Source: Hansfordia pulvinata (lineage: Eukaryota > Ascomycota > Sordariomycetes > Xylariales). Taken from it: a stretch of 64,000 nt of DNA. The stretch lies in NCBI GenBank assembly GCA_006538405.1, contig BJKQ01000002.1, positions 2,046,001 to 2,110,000 of the forward strand. Reading direction: 5' to 3'. Under the pieces are notes generated by a model. The model did no database searches, was not told the origin of the DNA, and saw nothing but the letters and a program-made list of their open reading frames with translations. This document shows, in pieces, positions 49,470 to 61,768 of this stretch; the first letter of the stretch is position 1, and each line of letters starts with the position of its first letter. Both the position numbers and the translations under genes were made by a program.

Positions 49470-52400
49470 CTAGGCCTCGCCCTCACTAGCCGGTTCCTCT
49501 GCGTGGGCGGTTTCTTCGACATCCCCCTCTTCCTCCTCGCCTTCATCATCGGCGTCTTTGGGTCTGACCTCAAGCTCGAGCTCGTCGCCGCCAGCACCCA
49601 CAATCTCCTGCACTACTCCGCCATCATCTGCGTCCGGGGCCTGGCCGGCGTCGCCAGCTTCTGCCGGCGGCAGCCCTTGCTCCTCTCGCAGCTGGGCCAA
49701 ACGTGCCGTGCTCATTTCGTACACAAACGCACCGAGATGCTCGACGCCCTCCATGACCGCTTCGGCGACGGGCTGCTGCGGTGCCGCCGCCGCCTGCCCC
49801 TCCTCTTCGTCTTGTTCTTGTTGCTCTTGCTCCTCGACCTTCTTCTTCCTCCCCCGCGTGTTCTTCTTGCCGCCCTTCCCGGACTTGGCATTGGACGTGC
49901 CACTGCTGGCTTCGCCCACGCCCTGACCTCCGGGATTGTTCCTGTCAAGCGGGCGCTCCGATGGCCACATCTCGCCGGTAGCTAGCACCAGCTTATCGGG
50001 CCTGCGAAGCAGCACCTCAAACGCCGGTGCCAACTCGTAGCAAGCTTCAAACACCTCGCGCCGACCCAGCACGTACAAGCCCAGTCGCGCCCGCGACAAG
50101 GCCACAGTCAAACGACGAATATCACGCAGAAATCCCACGTGCGAAGTACGCGTCAGCGAAAGAATGATATCTGCGTCACCTCGTCAGTATTTGTCACACA
50201 TTTTCCCTCCGGCGAGAGCGGAATGAACTCACAATCGTTCTGCTCGCCCTGATACTTGTCGACTGTGGTGACCATCCTGGGCAACCCAAACAAGGCCGTG
50301 TTCCGCGCACATCGATGAGCCAGAATGTCCTTGATGAGGGCACGCTGTCCAGCATACGTCGCTAGGATGGTAATCTTGTTCGCCGGATAGCCCAAGAGAC
50401 GCATGTATTGGTAAATGGCAACGGCATACTCGGCTTCTCCGAGGTTCTGGATGAAGTGCGGCGTCGGCTCTTTCTCGCCCGAGCCTTTGTAATCGGGGAC
50501 GTTGATGAACTGGTACTCGTATTTGAAACCAGCATTGGCGGTGCGAAACTCGGGCTGGTTTTCCACATGCGGCAGGCTGCCCAGGTTAGGATATCGCCAT
50601 TGATACAGTGCTGCAAGCGATGGCCGAGCCCTCCCCTGCTGGTCCAGCGTCACAACGGGTATGCCTAGCCGCACGAAGCGTGAGAAGAGAGACTGCTCGA
50701 GGTTTGCGTAGTGGCGGAACGCCAGGCTCTGGATGACGGGCGAGTTCTGGTAGTGATCACCGCACAAGACGACCCTCTGCAGAGCCATTTGACCATCCTT
50801 GGGCTTCTGCATGGCCAGGGGAATGAAGTTCTCCACCTCGGTAATTTGGGCAGCCTCCTCCATAACAACATTGTCGTAGTGGAATCCGAGCGACGCAATC
50901 TCAGCACGCCTCATGGCGGCATGTGTCGAGGTCATTGCGATGATGCGAGCTTCGTTGGTGAGCAGGTAGTTCGCTTTATCGCTGTCTCGCCTCAGAATCT
51001 CGAATGGAAGCACATCTTCCAGCTCTGAGAAGATCTTTGAGATGTGCCGGTGACACCCATTGGCAATGTCAATCACGGCCTCCTTCTCGGACTCTGGAGG
51101 GAAGAGTGGCTGCGGAGCGTCCGAGAAGTAGGCATGGAACGGGAAAGCCCGCACGATGTCAGCAGGCGTCGCCTCTTCGGCCTTGAGCGTTTCGGTGAAC
51201 TTGGTCCAGGCCGGTTGGATGTAGACAGAGTTGAAGTAGCCTGCTGTCTCGGCTGAGTTGCCGTGGGCACCCGGGGCACCAATACTGGCCGCCAATCGGT
51301 TGACCTCTTGAAGGAACTTGTTGCGAATCTCCAAGAACGATTCGACGCGGCCGTGTTTGCTGAAGTTGCCCTCGGTATCAAGTTCCTCTTCGCCATGACC
51401 CAGTCGGAGAAGGTGCCGTTCGTCGATGTCCAGAGACACGATTTTGGCGAAAAGCTGGTTCAAGGCCTGGTTGGAGTGCGCGATGAGCAAAGTGCGTTGC
51501 TCAGGGAAGTTGTGGTAGATGTTGCTGATGATTTGGGTGGCTACATCAGTCTTTCCGGTTCCCGGCGGGCCAACAATGACAGTCAACCCAGGCTGTGTGC
51601 CTGAAATGATGGCATCGATCTGAGCCGGAGTGAAGCGGACCTTGTTACGCCTCGGGACGTCCACAGGGTAAGGTCCCATATTCGGGGGTTTGTATGTCGA
51701 CACCTTGTACGTCTCGATCTCGGCTTTCAAAGGAGGATCGATGTCCCTTCTTCTCTTCTTGGGGAGCTTTGTGGCCACCTTCTCCACAGGCTGGTCTATC
51801 GACTCAAGCATGTAGGGCGGTCCAAAGCTACCTGAGACGTCGTCGCTGGGTTCTATGGTCTTGCCGGGTAGACTCTCAATGAGATGCTGCCAGTCAAGGA
51901 ACGTGTCTCTGAAGTCAATCTTGCCGACGCGGTTGACCAGGTGTCGGTACGTGGCACCAGACGGATCGCCATATCCCAGAAAATTCTCGTGCAGCCAAGA
52001 GGCCAGCGGTACTTCAGAAAGCGCAAGGCTTTGAATCGATTCAAGCACCGATCTGAAGTTGTTCTCGCGGCCATTCCGGCGAACGATCAAGTTAATTTTC
52101 TCGTAGACATCAGGTTTGCCCCTGGAAGCGCGATCGGTGTCCGCTTTATATGTCCTGGGATCTAATCTCAACTGGAACCGTCGCGTGTGGGACCGACCAT
52201 GACCTCCGAAGAAAGCTGTCGGATCTTTGATGGACCTCCCTCTGTCGTCTTGAATCTGGGCTACCTCGGCGGTTCTGACTGTGAGCAAGCCTAGCTTCTG
52301 AGCCTCGGACAGCGTTGGGCCGCCTCCGTTCGTGATAGTCTTGGATGCCGAGGGATCGACAGCCACAAGGAACACAACGTCACCAGGCCGAAGGGAATCC

Positions 52401-54109
52401 CATTCTTGACGAATCTTGTCCGCTAGACGACGAACATCCAGAGAAATTTCCGCGCGAACAGAAGATGGCTTGTCGTCGCCGACCAGCGGCGGGGCCACTT
52501 CCAGAATGGAGGGCTTAGAGATGGCAAGCGCCATTTTGGAGAAGCCAGGGAATGTAGTCTCGCCTGGGCGCCGGGACTCGGGGCGTAAGCGCCTCAACGC
52601 AGTGTCGATGTCTTTCCTGATTCCGTAGAATGCCTCGCACCGGTAGAGAACCAGAGCTCTCCATAGAAAATCGCCCACAGAAAGGTATTGCAATTTGAGC
52701 TTAGGCAGAGCAAGGGGCTGAGAACCATCGTAGGTATCTGTTCTCAGCAGACTCTGGTCGAACAAGTCTTCCTCTGTGGGAAGAATACTGATGTCTCTGG
52801 CAGTCTCCTGGAAAGTTTTGCGTTTCTCGAAGGTGGCCAAAACAGTTTCAGTCAAGAAACGCCGATCGACGAGAAGACCAACAGAGTCCGGATAACCAGT
52901 ACGGAGTTGAAGATGGTCAGCAAGCTGAACCGTTTCCTCGTCAGAAAGCGGCTCGAGCAGAGCCTCAAGATCCGTTCTCTTGTCGATGGAGCCATAATTG
53001 GACAAGGCGAGCACAGTCAGCTTCTCCTTGAAATGACGAAGGGCGGTGCGCTGCAGCCTGGCGAGGTCTGCGCAGTGACGGTCGTACGCCTCAGTGCGGC
53101 TAAGCTGGACACCGGTGTGGTCGTCGATGGAGAAGTGCGTATAGTGACTCAAGAGAGAGAACTGGTCGCGCAAGAGCATGTTTGCCTCGTCATTGAACAT
53201 GGGAGACAAGCGCAAAGCAGACAGCACGTGAAGGTCGCGAAGAAGGGTGTTGACGTAGCGACGGGTGGGCAATTGGCTCAGCAGGTCGCTAAGGAATTCG
53301 ACGAAGCGCTCGCAGTACAGAACATGGTCTGAGGACGGCTTTTCGAGGTAGAGGATACGGAGGAAATTTAGGACGAGGGTGTAAAGCCAGGCGCGGTCGA
53401 AACGCATCCGGGCCTGCGTGGGCTCGTCAGATGAGTCGTATCGCTTGGCAGCGGCCTTCCAGGCCTTGCGTAGTTGTGGCGAGTGGTTCAAGCAGGCTTC
53501 GCGCTTGGACTCGGAGGCGAGGTTGTGCCATATAGAGATGGAGACGAGAGGGGCGCACTCCTTACGTACGGAGCTCCAGTCGAGACTCTGGAAGGCAAAG
53601 ATTATGAAACTAAGCAGATGAGACTGCAGGGGGAGGGAAAGGGAATGGTCGAGCGTCATGGAAAGAACACGGCGAAAGAGGGTGGAGAACTCGGCGGACC
53701 GGCCCTCAAAGATGGACCAAGTATCGAGGCGCTCACGTGCCTTGACATTGGTAAGCAGGGCTATGAGCAGGACGTGGAAGTTTGACGAGTCGTCCGTGTA
53801 GCCAGGCCACAGGTACGACTCGAGTGTTTGCAGACCCTCGAGGACGAGCAAGGATCGATAAGGGAAAGCATCTTTCTCCAGAGAATCCCAGATGCCCTTT
53901 TTGAGGACGTCGTTCTTGACTTTGACGGCGGTAGGGGCATTGCGACGAGCGGGGGCTTGGGCATCGGCGGGCTTAAGCCAGTGTTGACGAGCGAGATGGG
54001 CGAAGGAGGACTCGCCGTCAAGATCAGCGACGGTCGGCCTGGGCGGGGCGGCGTCTGCAAACTTTGCGCCTGACTTGCCGTTGCTCTTGAGGCGCTTGGC
54101 GGTGGGCAT
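49470..54109 (-). CDS. Intron-binding spliceosomal helicase Aquarius/Cwf11
   Basis: Two exons on the minus strand, 54109-50233 and 50170-49470, with a 62-nt intron that splits a Tyr codon (QND|YIILSLTRTSHVG), give 1525 residues. Aquarius is an SF1 RNA helicase that binds the intron upstream of the branch point in the spliceosome. The N-terminal 840 residues form the all-helical scaffold. Walker A (GPPGTGKT) is at about residue 847, the Walker B equivalent is EEAAQITEVENFIPL, motif V is KYQGEQNDYIILSLTR and motif VI is RLTVALSRARLGLYVLGRR. The last 150 residues are Gln/Glu/Asp-rich with a basic KGGKKNTRGRKKK stretch. The start at MPTAKRLKSNGKSG is the first ATG in a frame that stays open to 54598 upstream; the upstream part begins with a non-ATG codon and reads like leader sequence. 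Confidence 0.94.
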
Positions 54110-55610
54110 GGCCGCGGTGGGCTCCTCAAGGGAGGGCGGCGCAAGCTTGGACGACAGTGCTGTTGCAACGGGCGCGGGGGCGTCGATAGTCGTGCTCCAG
54201 GCGATTTGAACGGTTCGGGGTATATGGAGCGGCTGAGCTGGACGACAGGAACCAGACGCAGATCGTGGCCCGGCCTCTGGTGCCAAGTGGTGTTGTCGTT
54301 GATACGGGAGGCTGTGGGCGCCGTGATGGATGAGGTGGCTTGGGCGCGTGTCTCCACGAGGACGGGCGCACGAACGTGAAGGCGCTGGCTGGGGGCGTTT
54401 CCTCCGGCGGCGGCGGCGGCAGTGGCGAGATGCGAAGCGCCGGGTCGAGAGTCGTAAGAATTGCAATGCGACGGGTGGGACGGACGCAGAAATCGGCGGG
54501 TAGGAAAATCGCTGGAATGTGCTTGCGGGATTGCGGTCGACGACGCGGTGCGCCTTCCCTGTGGAGGATTCAACAGCAGCACCTGCCCACCCAGTCAAGC
54601 GACTGATCAGGTAGTCTCCGTGTTCAGCATGTACACCATCGACAGGAAAGGGTGGTGAGGTACATTACCTACCTAGGTAGGGTAAGGTACATATCAAAGC
54701 ACATTGCTTGGAGATACATGGCAGGTACCTAATCTACATGTAGGTTAGGTACCGCCCAGCGGGAGGCACTGACACTCGTACCCGTACAAAGATGTTGAGC
54801 TACGCGTATGAGAACTCTTATCGCCTTCTTATCGCTGGAGTTCGCAACGATTGAAGGCTGTAGGTAGGTGCGAACTTTGGAGACGTGTAGCCACAACCTG
54901 ACAACCTTCATCAATGGGTGATAGCTGTCATGGGTACCCCGACCTCTGAAGCCATCAATATCCGCTCATGGTGCCCTTCTTGATTCGCTTCAGGCCTGAC
55001 GCTTGGCTATTGTTGGTGGAACGTTGATTGAACTTCTGGACTGTGCTGCGATTCCCACCCCCATGTTTCGGGCACCAGATTGAAGAGACACACGAGGCCA
55101 GGCGTTCTGCAAGATATCGCTATTCGCGTTCCTGACAAGGCGCACTTCAGACTGTTCGAGTTCAGGTAGCTAGCAAGGTACCCAGGTGCCCGATGAAGCT
55201 GTATTGGGAAAGAGATGTATTTCGGGCATAATCGCTTGTCTGGTACGCCATTAATTCAGATGATTTCTCTCCCTGCTTATCTGGGCCGGTTGGACGAGTA
55301 AATTCGCACGCACAGCATGAGGCGATGTTGAATACCTGAGGTATGATATGATATATAAGGTAATGAGCACCCAAGGCCCATTCGAGTACTCGGATAATCA
55401 GCAGAGAGCCGCTACCCCGCTTCCGAACTGTGCTCTTGTGATTACTGCTCCTCTTCGTGTTCGATCTACCGCGGCACACCCGCAGCCCGGCAAGGTCACA
55501 CAACCTTTCGCGCAGGCATTATCCACTGTCCGTCGAAGGTCGACCCTGTTGTTGTGCTTCACTTCTCGGTATCAACACAGCTCTCGTCTTTCCTACTCGA
55601 CTCTGTCCCA
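54110..55610. other. Divergent promoter region, Aquarius and PfkB-like genes
   Basis: The 1.5-kb interval holds both 5' flanks. A dense block of GTAC/ACCTAGGTA words lies at 54657-54760. No coding sequence was recognised; long frames on both strands next to 54109 are extensions or shadows of the Aquarius gene. Confidence 0.55.
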
Positions 55611-56784
55611 ATGGAGTCCACAGAGGCCGAGAGCTCATCGGAGCCAGGCCCCGACTTTGTGTCACTCGGGATGGTCGTATTGGACGAGTTGCAGTTCCCC
55701 AACCGGTCGTCGTTGACCAATGTCCCAGGAGGCTCGGGCCTCTATGGTGTGCTGTCACTGGCCGTCAGTGGTGATTGCAATGACTGACTCTTTGTATAGC
55801 TACCTTTGGCTCGCGGCTATGCCGCACCGACACAGGCAGACCGATCGCTACGGGGTTCATTCTCCTGGCTGGCGACGATTTCCCGCAAGCGGTTTGCGAT
55901 ACCATTCAGAGTTGGGGCGTCGAACTACTTGTGCGTGTGGTGGAAGGCAGCCCCTCCACTAGAGGCCGGCTCGTCTATGAAGACGATGCGGTTGGTCGTA
56001 AGTCAGAACCCACCAGCTACCCCAGAGAACCGGCTCATGACGCATCTGCTCTACAGGCAAAACTTTCGAATACATCACGCCCCCGTTACGGCCGTCGCCG
56101 GCGGACCTGGAGGGCACCAGCCTCCTCAAGTCCAAGTGCTTCCACATACTAGCGCTACCTGAAGAGGTCATTTGCCAGGTGACCTTGATATCACGCCTGC
56201 GTGCGAGGAAGGGTCTGAGGGAACGGCCTGTGATTGTGTGGGAGCCGGCGCCTTCAGGCTGTGACGTCGGCAACCTAGGTGCTCACATGAAAGCCTGCAA
56301 AGTAGTCGATGTCTTTTCTCCTAACCACCTGGAGTTGCGCAAGCTCGTCGAGGGTGGTCACGAGGCATCGAAGGCCCTTTCTCGAGCAGCTGTCGAGATA
56401 CAAGCGAAGAAGTTTTTAGATAGCGGGGTTGGGCGGACGGGGGAGGGCCTGGTGGTCGTACGGGCCGGAGAGCATGGCTCGCTGACGCTTTCCAAGGCTG
56501 GGCCTGAATGGCTGCCGCCATTCTTTGAAGGGGAGTCGTTGCCGTCAACCATCGTCGACCCTACTGGAGCAGGCAATACGTTTCTAGGGGCGTTTGCAGC
56601 CACCTACCAGGCAACTGGGAGCTCGAAACAAGCTTCCATCAACGGGGCAGTGGCAGCGAGCTATGCGCTGCAGCAGTTCGGAGTTCCAAGCCTACCCGGC
56701 GCATTGGCACCGTCAACAGACGCCCCAATGAGCGCAGATATGGCCGCTCGTACAGAGGCGTACAAGAGGCGTCTCGACTTGTAG
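55611..56784 (+). CDS. PfkB-family sugar-kinase-like protein, Mak32 type
   Basis: Three exons, 55611-55746, 55800-55997 and 56057-56784, give 353 residues with matching phases. The ribokinase-like fold is indicated by VSLGMVVLDELQF near the start, VPGGSGLYATFGSRL across the first junction, and DPTGAGNTFLGAF at about residues 279-291. PfkB kinases transfer phosphate from ATP to sugars or nucleosides. The general pattern agrees with the fungal Mak32-like branch; yeast Mak32 is known genetically for stability of L-A double-stranded-RNA particles, and its substrate is unclear to me. The usual GAGD, whose Asp is the catalytic base, reads GAGN here, so activity may be lost or changed. The first intron donor is GTGTGC after a single base of the Ala codon, less usual than GTAAGT but in phase. 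Confidence 0.85.
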
Positions 56785-57612
56785 ATACCAAAGAATGTGT
56801 GTGGATTCTATGGAAGCTACAGGTACGTACAATACCCGGGGGTCCATTGGATAAGGCGGGCATGACGAACCATCGATAGGTGCCCCTAATCCATGAATGG
56901 AGGTACCAAAAGCTTTTCGCTGTATCGAGTTAGCGCGGCTCTCGCCGGAAAGGGCTCTGTGTACCACGGCGCTTTACGAGCACCTAAGGGAGTACGAGCT
57001 TAGGAGGATATATGTACTCGTATCAAGTATTTCTTCATCATCGCCCGCCAACCGGGGCGAACTGGTTGGGCACGAAAAGTATAGAGTACTTTTCGGCGCG
57101 CTTTCTACCAGACGTCGCGCGCCGCAGGTCAATCGCAGGTGGGAGTGTGTATCCGGACCAGATGAGGTATCGAGGCAGGCAACTCACGAGAGGATTGCAA
57201 TGAGGGCTTGGTCAACTGACCCTGTCCAACATTGCCTTGTTCAACTCCTCCCCCCACTGAGCAGCTATCGTGTGGAGTACAAGCCGTGTCCCTATCTTGC
57301 AATCACTGACGACACTGACGCGTTGTCACGACTCCCTGCATCGCATTCGTTTGTCCTTGCTTGTTCACTCCGACCGCATTAGGTCCTGCCGCCAAATCGC
57401 CGCCCTCATGCCCACCCGCTGCCTCCGAGGGCTCGACCACTTTGTTTGAACAGCGCGGCCAGTTTGTCTGAACAGTGCGTCCCCACGCCCGATTCTGCGC
57501 GACAGACAAGACTACAAAAGCAGAGGTCTGGCTCTGCCGTACTGGCGCCACCTCGCGCCGCGTCACCTCCCCGTCACCCGCATCGCCGTCGACGTTATCG
57601 TCCACCTTCACC
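56785..57612. other. Intergenic spacer before the THOC1 fusion gene
   Basis: This tandem spacer holds the 3' end of the PfkB-like gene and the promoter of the next gene. The 70 bases before 57613 are C-rich. No further gene was recognised. Confidence 0.55.
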
Positions 57613-60611
57613 ATGCCCTCCGCCACCAGCTGCGCCCTCAACAGCGTTCCCCACGTCGCGACCGTCATCGACCTGCTCAACCAATCGCTCCAACCCGACG
57701 ACAATGTGCTGCCCCCTCTCACTCGGACTCATCTGGACCGTCTCTTCTCCCGTCTGCCCGACATTCTCCCCACTGCTGGCCCCGACGACAAGATCCGCCA
57801 CTATGCCATCATCGAGACTGCCGCTCGCGACCTGTTCGCCAACCTCATAGTAGGCTCCACCCCCATGCCTCGAATCCGCTCACCTGACTGACCTTTGTTT
57901 TGACGCAGGCCACCACCTCTATTCAGTCGCCCGATTTCGTCAAAGTGTGGAACTTGCTCGACATCACCGCTGTTCTCGCCGACGCCGGCTACTGCGATCC
58001 CGCCCTTCTCTTCTGGTTAGTCGAGGAGCTTCTCGACAGCCAGACCATCGATGGCTGCCGCAAAGTATTCGACTTTCTCGAGTCTCGCAGGGAACGCAGC
58101 ATGACCAAGAACATGAAGGGCACAGCCCTCGTTATTCTGCGTTTCTGCAACGAGCTTCTACGCCGCTTATCCCGTGCCCAGGACACTGGCTTCTGCGGCC
58201 GCGTCTTCATATTCATGTTCCAGAGCTTTCCCCTTCACGATCGGAGCTCTGTTAACCTGCGCGGCGAGTATCACGTCGAGAATGTCACCACCTTCGAGCA
58301 AGAACCCACGTCCAACCCCGACGCCATACCGGAGCGCATGGACCTCGATTCTAATGCTGCGGCCAACAAAGCCGGTGGCGACTTCCAGGATGATAAGGAA
58401 CAGAAGGGGGCCAGGCCTTTCGGCACCCCCGCCTCAACGGCCAAGGCCGTCTCTTTCGACTCGAACAACAAGCCGTCTCCTGACAAACCCCTCGACACTC
58501 AGGCCCTCTACCCCATATTCTGGTCTCTCCAAGGCCACTTCAGCCAGCCCATGACTCTGTTCGAACAGGCGGAGTTCACGAAGTTCAAGTCAGCCATGGA
58601 ATCTACTTTGGTCGCGTTCGAAACAGTCGACAAACTCCAGAAGACAAATAAGAACATCGACGAGTCAAATATCATCCCTCAGAAGCGGAAAAGCCCAGAG
58701 GCCCCCGAGGAGCGAAATGGCACCAACTACAACCCCAAGTACCTAACCAGCAGGGATCTCTTCGAGTTAGAGGTATGTGTCATGTTCCCTCCTTGCACCT
58801 GGTCTCTTCACGTCGCCCAAACCCCTTCGCTGACAATTTGTGCAGATAGGTGATCTCGACTTCAGACGTCACATCCTGATCCAGGCTTTGATCATCCTTG
58901 AATTCCTCCTTTCTCTCACACCCCAAGCCAAAGCCAAGCTTGCCAACATCGATTCCAAAAATAAGTCGGTCATGTACAGTGAACAAATCTTGAATGACGA
59001 CGATGTAAGCTGATGTTCACCCGCGTATGCCTGTTTCCCTGGCATCGGCGCGAGACTAATCATTGAAACAGGCCAAGTGGACAAGGTCGATGAGGGAAAG
59101 AATAACAAACTACCTTCAAGCGGGCCCTGATGGTGCCTTCTTCTTCAGGATTGTCGACAGTGTTCTTTCGAGGGACAAAGGCTGGGTTCGGTGGAAATCC
59201 GAGGGCTGTCCCGCGATAATGAGGTCCTCGGTCCCCCCATCTGAATTCCACGAAGCCATGGAGAACGCCAGGCGCCTCGCGACGAATAAGAGACTGAGGC
59301 CCAATCCTATGGGCACCCTATCGACCGAATTTCTCCAGGAAGAGGATTCCGAGACGGCTATGAACAAGTTGAAGGACCCGGTCAAATGGCAGCTGCCAGA
59401 TCTCATCACTTTCAAGGACAAGATAATGGGTGACCAGCTCGATCTTGATTTCGCCAACAGTGAAAAGGAGAAGAGCGAGATTGTCGAGCGCAAAGCGAGC
59501 AAAACATGGCGCGCTTTGAGAATCGCACGTCACAGCAGAATGGCCGCTCTTGACAAGGTTGATGACTGGTCCAACATTGATCCCATTTTCCAATATCAGC
59601 CTGATCAGCCGGATGAGGATGATGGCGAGGACGCAGAGCCCAAGCCGGAAGGCCTTCGTCCCGAAGATGGACGTCCGATCATCCTCTCTGGACCCCACGG
59701 CGCTGGCAAGTCGACTCTGGCTGCAATGCTACTGGAGAGACAGCCTGGGGTGTTTGCCAAAGTGGTCCGCCATACAACCCGCCAGCCTCGTGAAGACGAG
59801 ACGAATGGTAAAGACTTCCACTTTGTCGACACCAAGGCTTTCAACACTATCCTTGACGGTGACTATTTCCTCGAGTTCGTCGAACGCGGTAGCGTCAACT
59901 ACGGGACAAACCGTAGAACAGTCGAAGCCCTGGTTGAAGACGGCAAAACCCCATTAATTTTACTGGATCGCGAGGTAAGTTGAACACTGATCCGTGCCCG
60001 ACACTTTCTTTACGTGCCTTTCACCGTCAAAGCTGGGTACTGATCATTGATAAAAATAGGGGACACAATCCGCCAAGGATAACGGGTTTCAAGCCCGGGT
60101 TGCTTTCATAGCGCCGCCCTCGGACAATGATGAGGCCCTGGCTACCCGCATTCGCAGCAGTAAGGGACCAGACTCTGCAGAGGATGCAGACATCCAGGTT
60201 CAGCTGCAGACCGCCCATGAGGAGCTTACGCAGTCCAAGACCCAGACGGATACCAGCGATCTCTACGAGGTGATCATTGCAAACGACGCCGAAGACAGCG
60301 CCGAGGCAGCTTACAAGGCTCTTGAGGTCTTCATATACGGTAGCGACGCACCCAAGGCAGAACCTGAGAAGGACTCTGTAGAGGCCGTCGAAGGGAGCAC
60401 GGAAAATGCCGCCCCCAATAACATACAAGACAACGCCAACGGAGTGGCTAGTGAAGCGGTGGGAAGCGAAGACATCCCTATGCAGGATGGCGCGCCTGCG
60501 TCGGCGCCCGAAACAGGCGCCTCAGAGCTGCCGGCCGAGGCTGCGCCCGCTGCCGCAGAAACAGCCGAACCCGCAACGGAAGCGCCGCCGGCGGGGCCCG
60601 GGGCCGAGTAG
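57613..60611 (+). CDS. THO complex subunit 1 (Hpr1/THOC1) fused to a guanylate-kinase-like domain
   Basis: Five exons, 57613-57849, 57909-58772, 58846-59004, 59072-59974 and 60060-60611, all joined at codon boundaries, give 904 residues. THOC1 is a scaffold of THO, which couples transcription to mRNP packaging and export. The THOC1 part covers about residues 40-580 (FVKVWNLLDITAVLADAGYC, KNMKGTALVILRFCNELLRR, ELEIGDLDFRRHILIQALII, AKWTRSMRERITNYLQAGPD). After an acidic linker, a guanylate-kinase-type domain spans about 621-813: P-loop GPHGAGKST at 627-635, HTTRQPR with GMP-site arginines, GKDFHFV where active kinases have Tyr in place of the first Phe, FLEFVERGSVNYGTN, FIAPPS and VIIAND. The lid segment (IRSSKGPDSAEDADIQVQLQ) lacks the usual GRGT and following arginines, so catalysis is doubtful. 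The tail is Ala/Pro/Glu-rich. The last intron lies inside the kinase-like domain, which ties both halves to one transcript. Confidence 0.9.
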
Positions 60612-61768
60612 CCTTGATCTACAGGAACTATTCGGGCAATGGAAATAGGCAGGGTCCCGGTCAACGGTGCTTGATACAGTCTGAAAGTAGGGGGAAAGTA
60701 GGAATAATGAGATACCCCGAGAAAGAAACATTGTCGGTGCCAGTGGCTCGAGCTCATGACACCCCCCTCGCAGGCCACATTTCATCCTCTTTTCCAACAA
60801 ATACGTGAATTGATCTTGCTGGAAGCTTCCAAGTCAACGCTATTGGAGATAAGACAAGAGGGTGTACTAAGCCCGCGATGTTTAATTTCCTGGGCCGTAC
60901 TAGAAGGCCCGACGATCCTTCAAAGGCTGCGCTGGAAGACACTTATTCTGCACCTTCAGTTTGAGAGCCTTATTCGTCCTAATTCATGTTCGGGCTGCGC
61001 GTGGCCCTCATCTTGTCTCCTACAGTACAGCCATTCTTGCAGAATAGCTACCCGCTTCGCCTCCGATCGACGTCCATTCGTCCTCGTCAACTTTCGTTGA
61101 TCCTCCCTGTAATAAAACCACAGGTGATGAAAAGCCGTAAGCCCTTGTTGTCAATGTCGAGTCGCTCAACATGGCCAATCGGAGCTTGCCAAAGTCGTCC
61201 ACCGCCACGGCTGGTTTTACTCGAGGTCGCACATGGGATGCACGGCTCGTGCTCATTGTCGTTTTTAACGACTTCACCACGCTGTCGTAGCGGGAAATCA
61301 GTAGTCTGACCGGCTCAAACAGAGATGAATTTGTCAAGTGTCACTGCCACTGGCCAGAGTTGTGCCCTGCCTGGCGTGTTCTTGAGTACCGGGGGCACAC
61401 GGCCAGAACACGCCCTTTTGTGCCATAGTGCAAGTGTATACCATCACACCCTCATCTAGAGAGCGAAGGAAAAAAAAATAAGAAAACTGAGACGAATACA
61501 AGAAGCGCATGCAGACCCTTGCTGGTCTGCTCGACGTGCTCTGGTGTGGCAGCTGGTGGCGTAACTGCTCATGAAAGTTTGACAAGCCGCCTTTGTGGTA
61601 TGGATGGTCCCACCTTCTAGGCAGGGTATGCCTACTCCGTAAACCGCCGCTTGGTTCGTCATTCATGCCCAGGCTCAGGCACGTTGTATCCAAATGGGAT
61701 GGGGTGTCGTTTGTGCGCAGCGTCAGCTGTGGGTTGGTAAAGGTGATGTCATGTTGATCCGAACTCCC
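60612..61768. other. Convergent spacer, THOC1 fusion to YAK1
   Basis: The 3' ends of two convergent genes flank this interval. No coding or RNA gene was recognised. An A-rich tract at about 61466-61483 could belong to 3' processing of either transcript. Confidence 0.55.

Noticed and set aside
49056..49985. Plus-strand frame of 309 codons over the Aquarius 3' end
   Set aside because: It starts at the poly-G tract and continues as a shadow of the acidic Aquarius C-terminus.
54110..54598. N-terminal extension of Aquarius by 163 codons
   Set aside because: The extension starts at a non-ATG codon, has no Met before 54109, and its Arg/Ser/Pro-rich reading looks like leader DNA.
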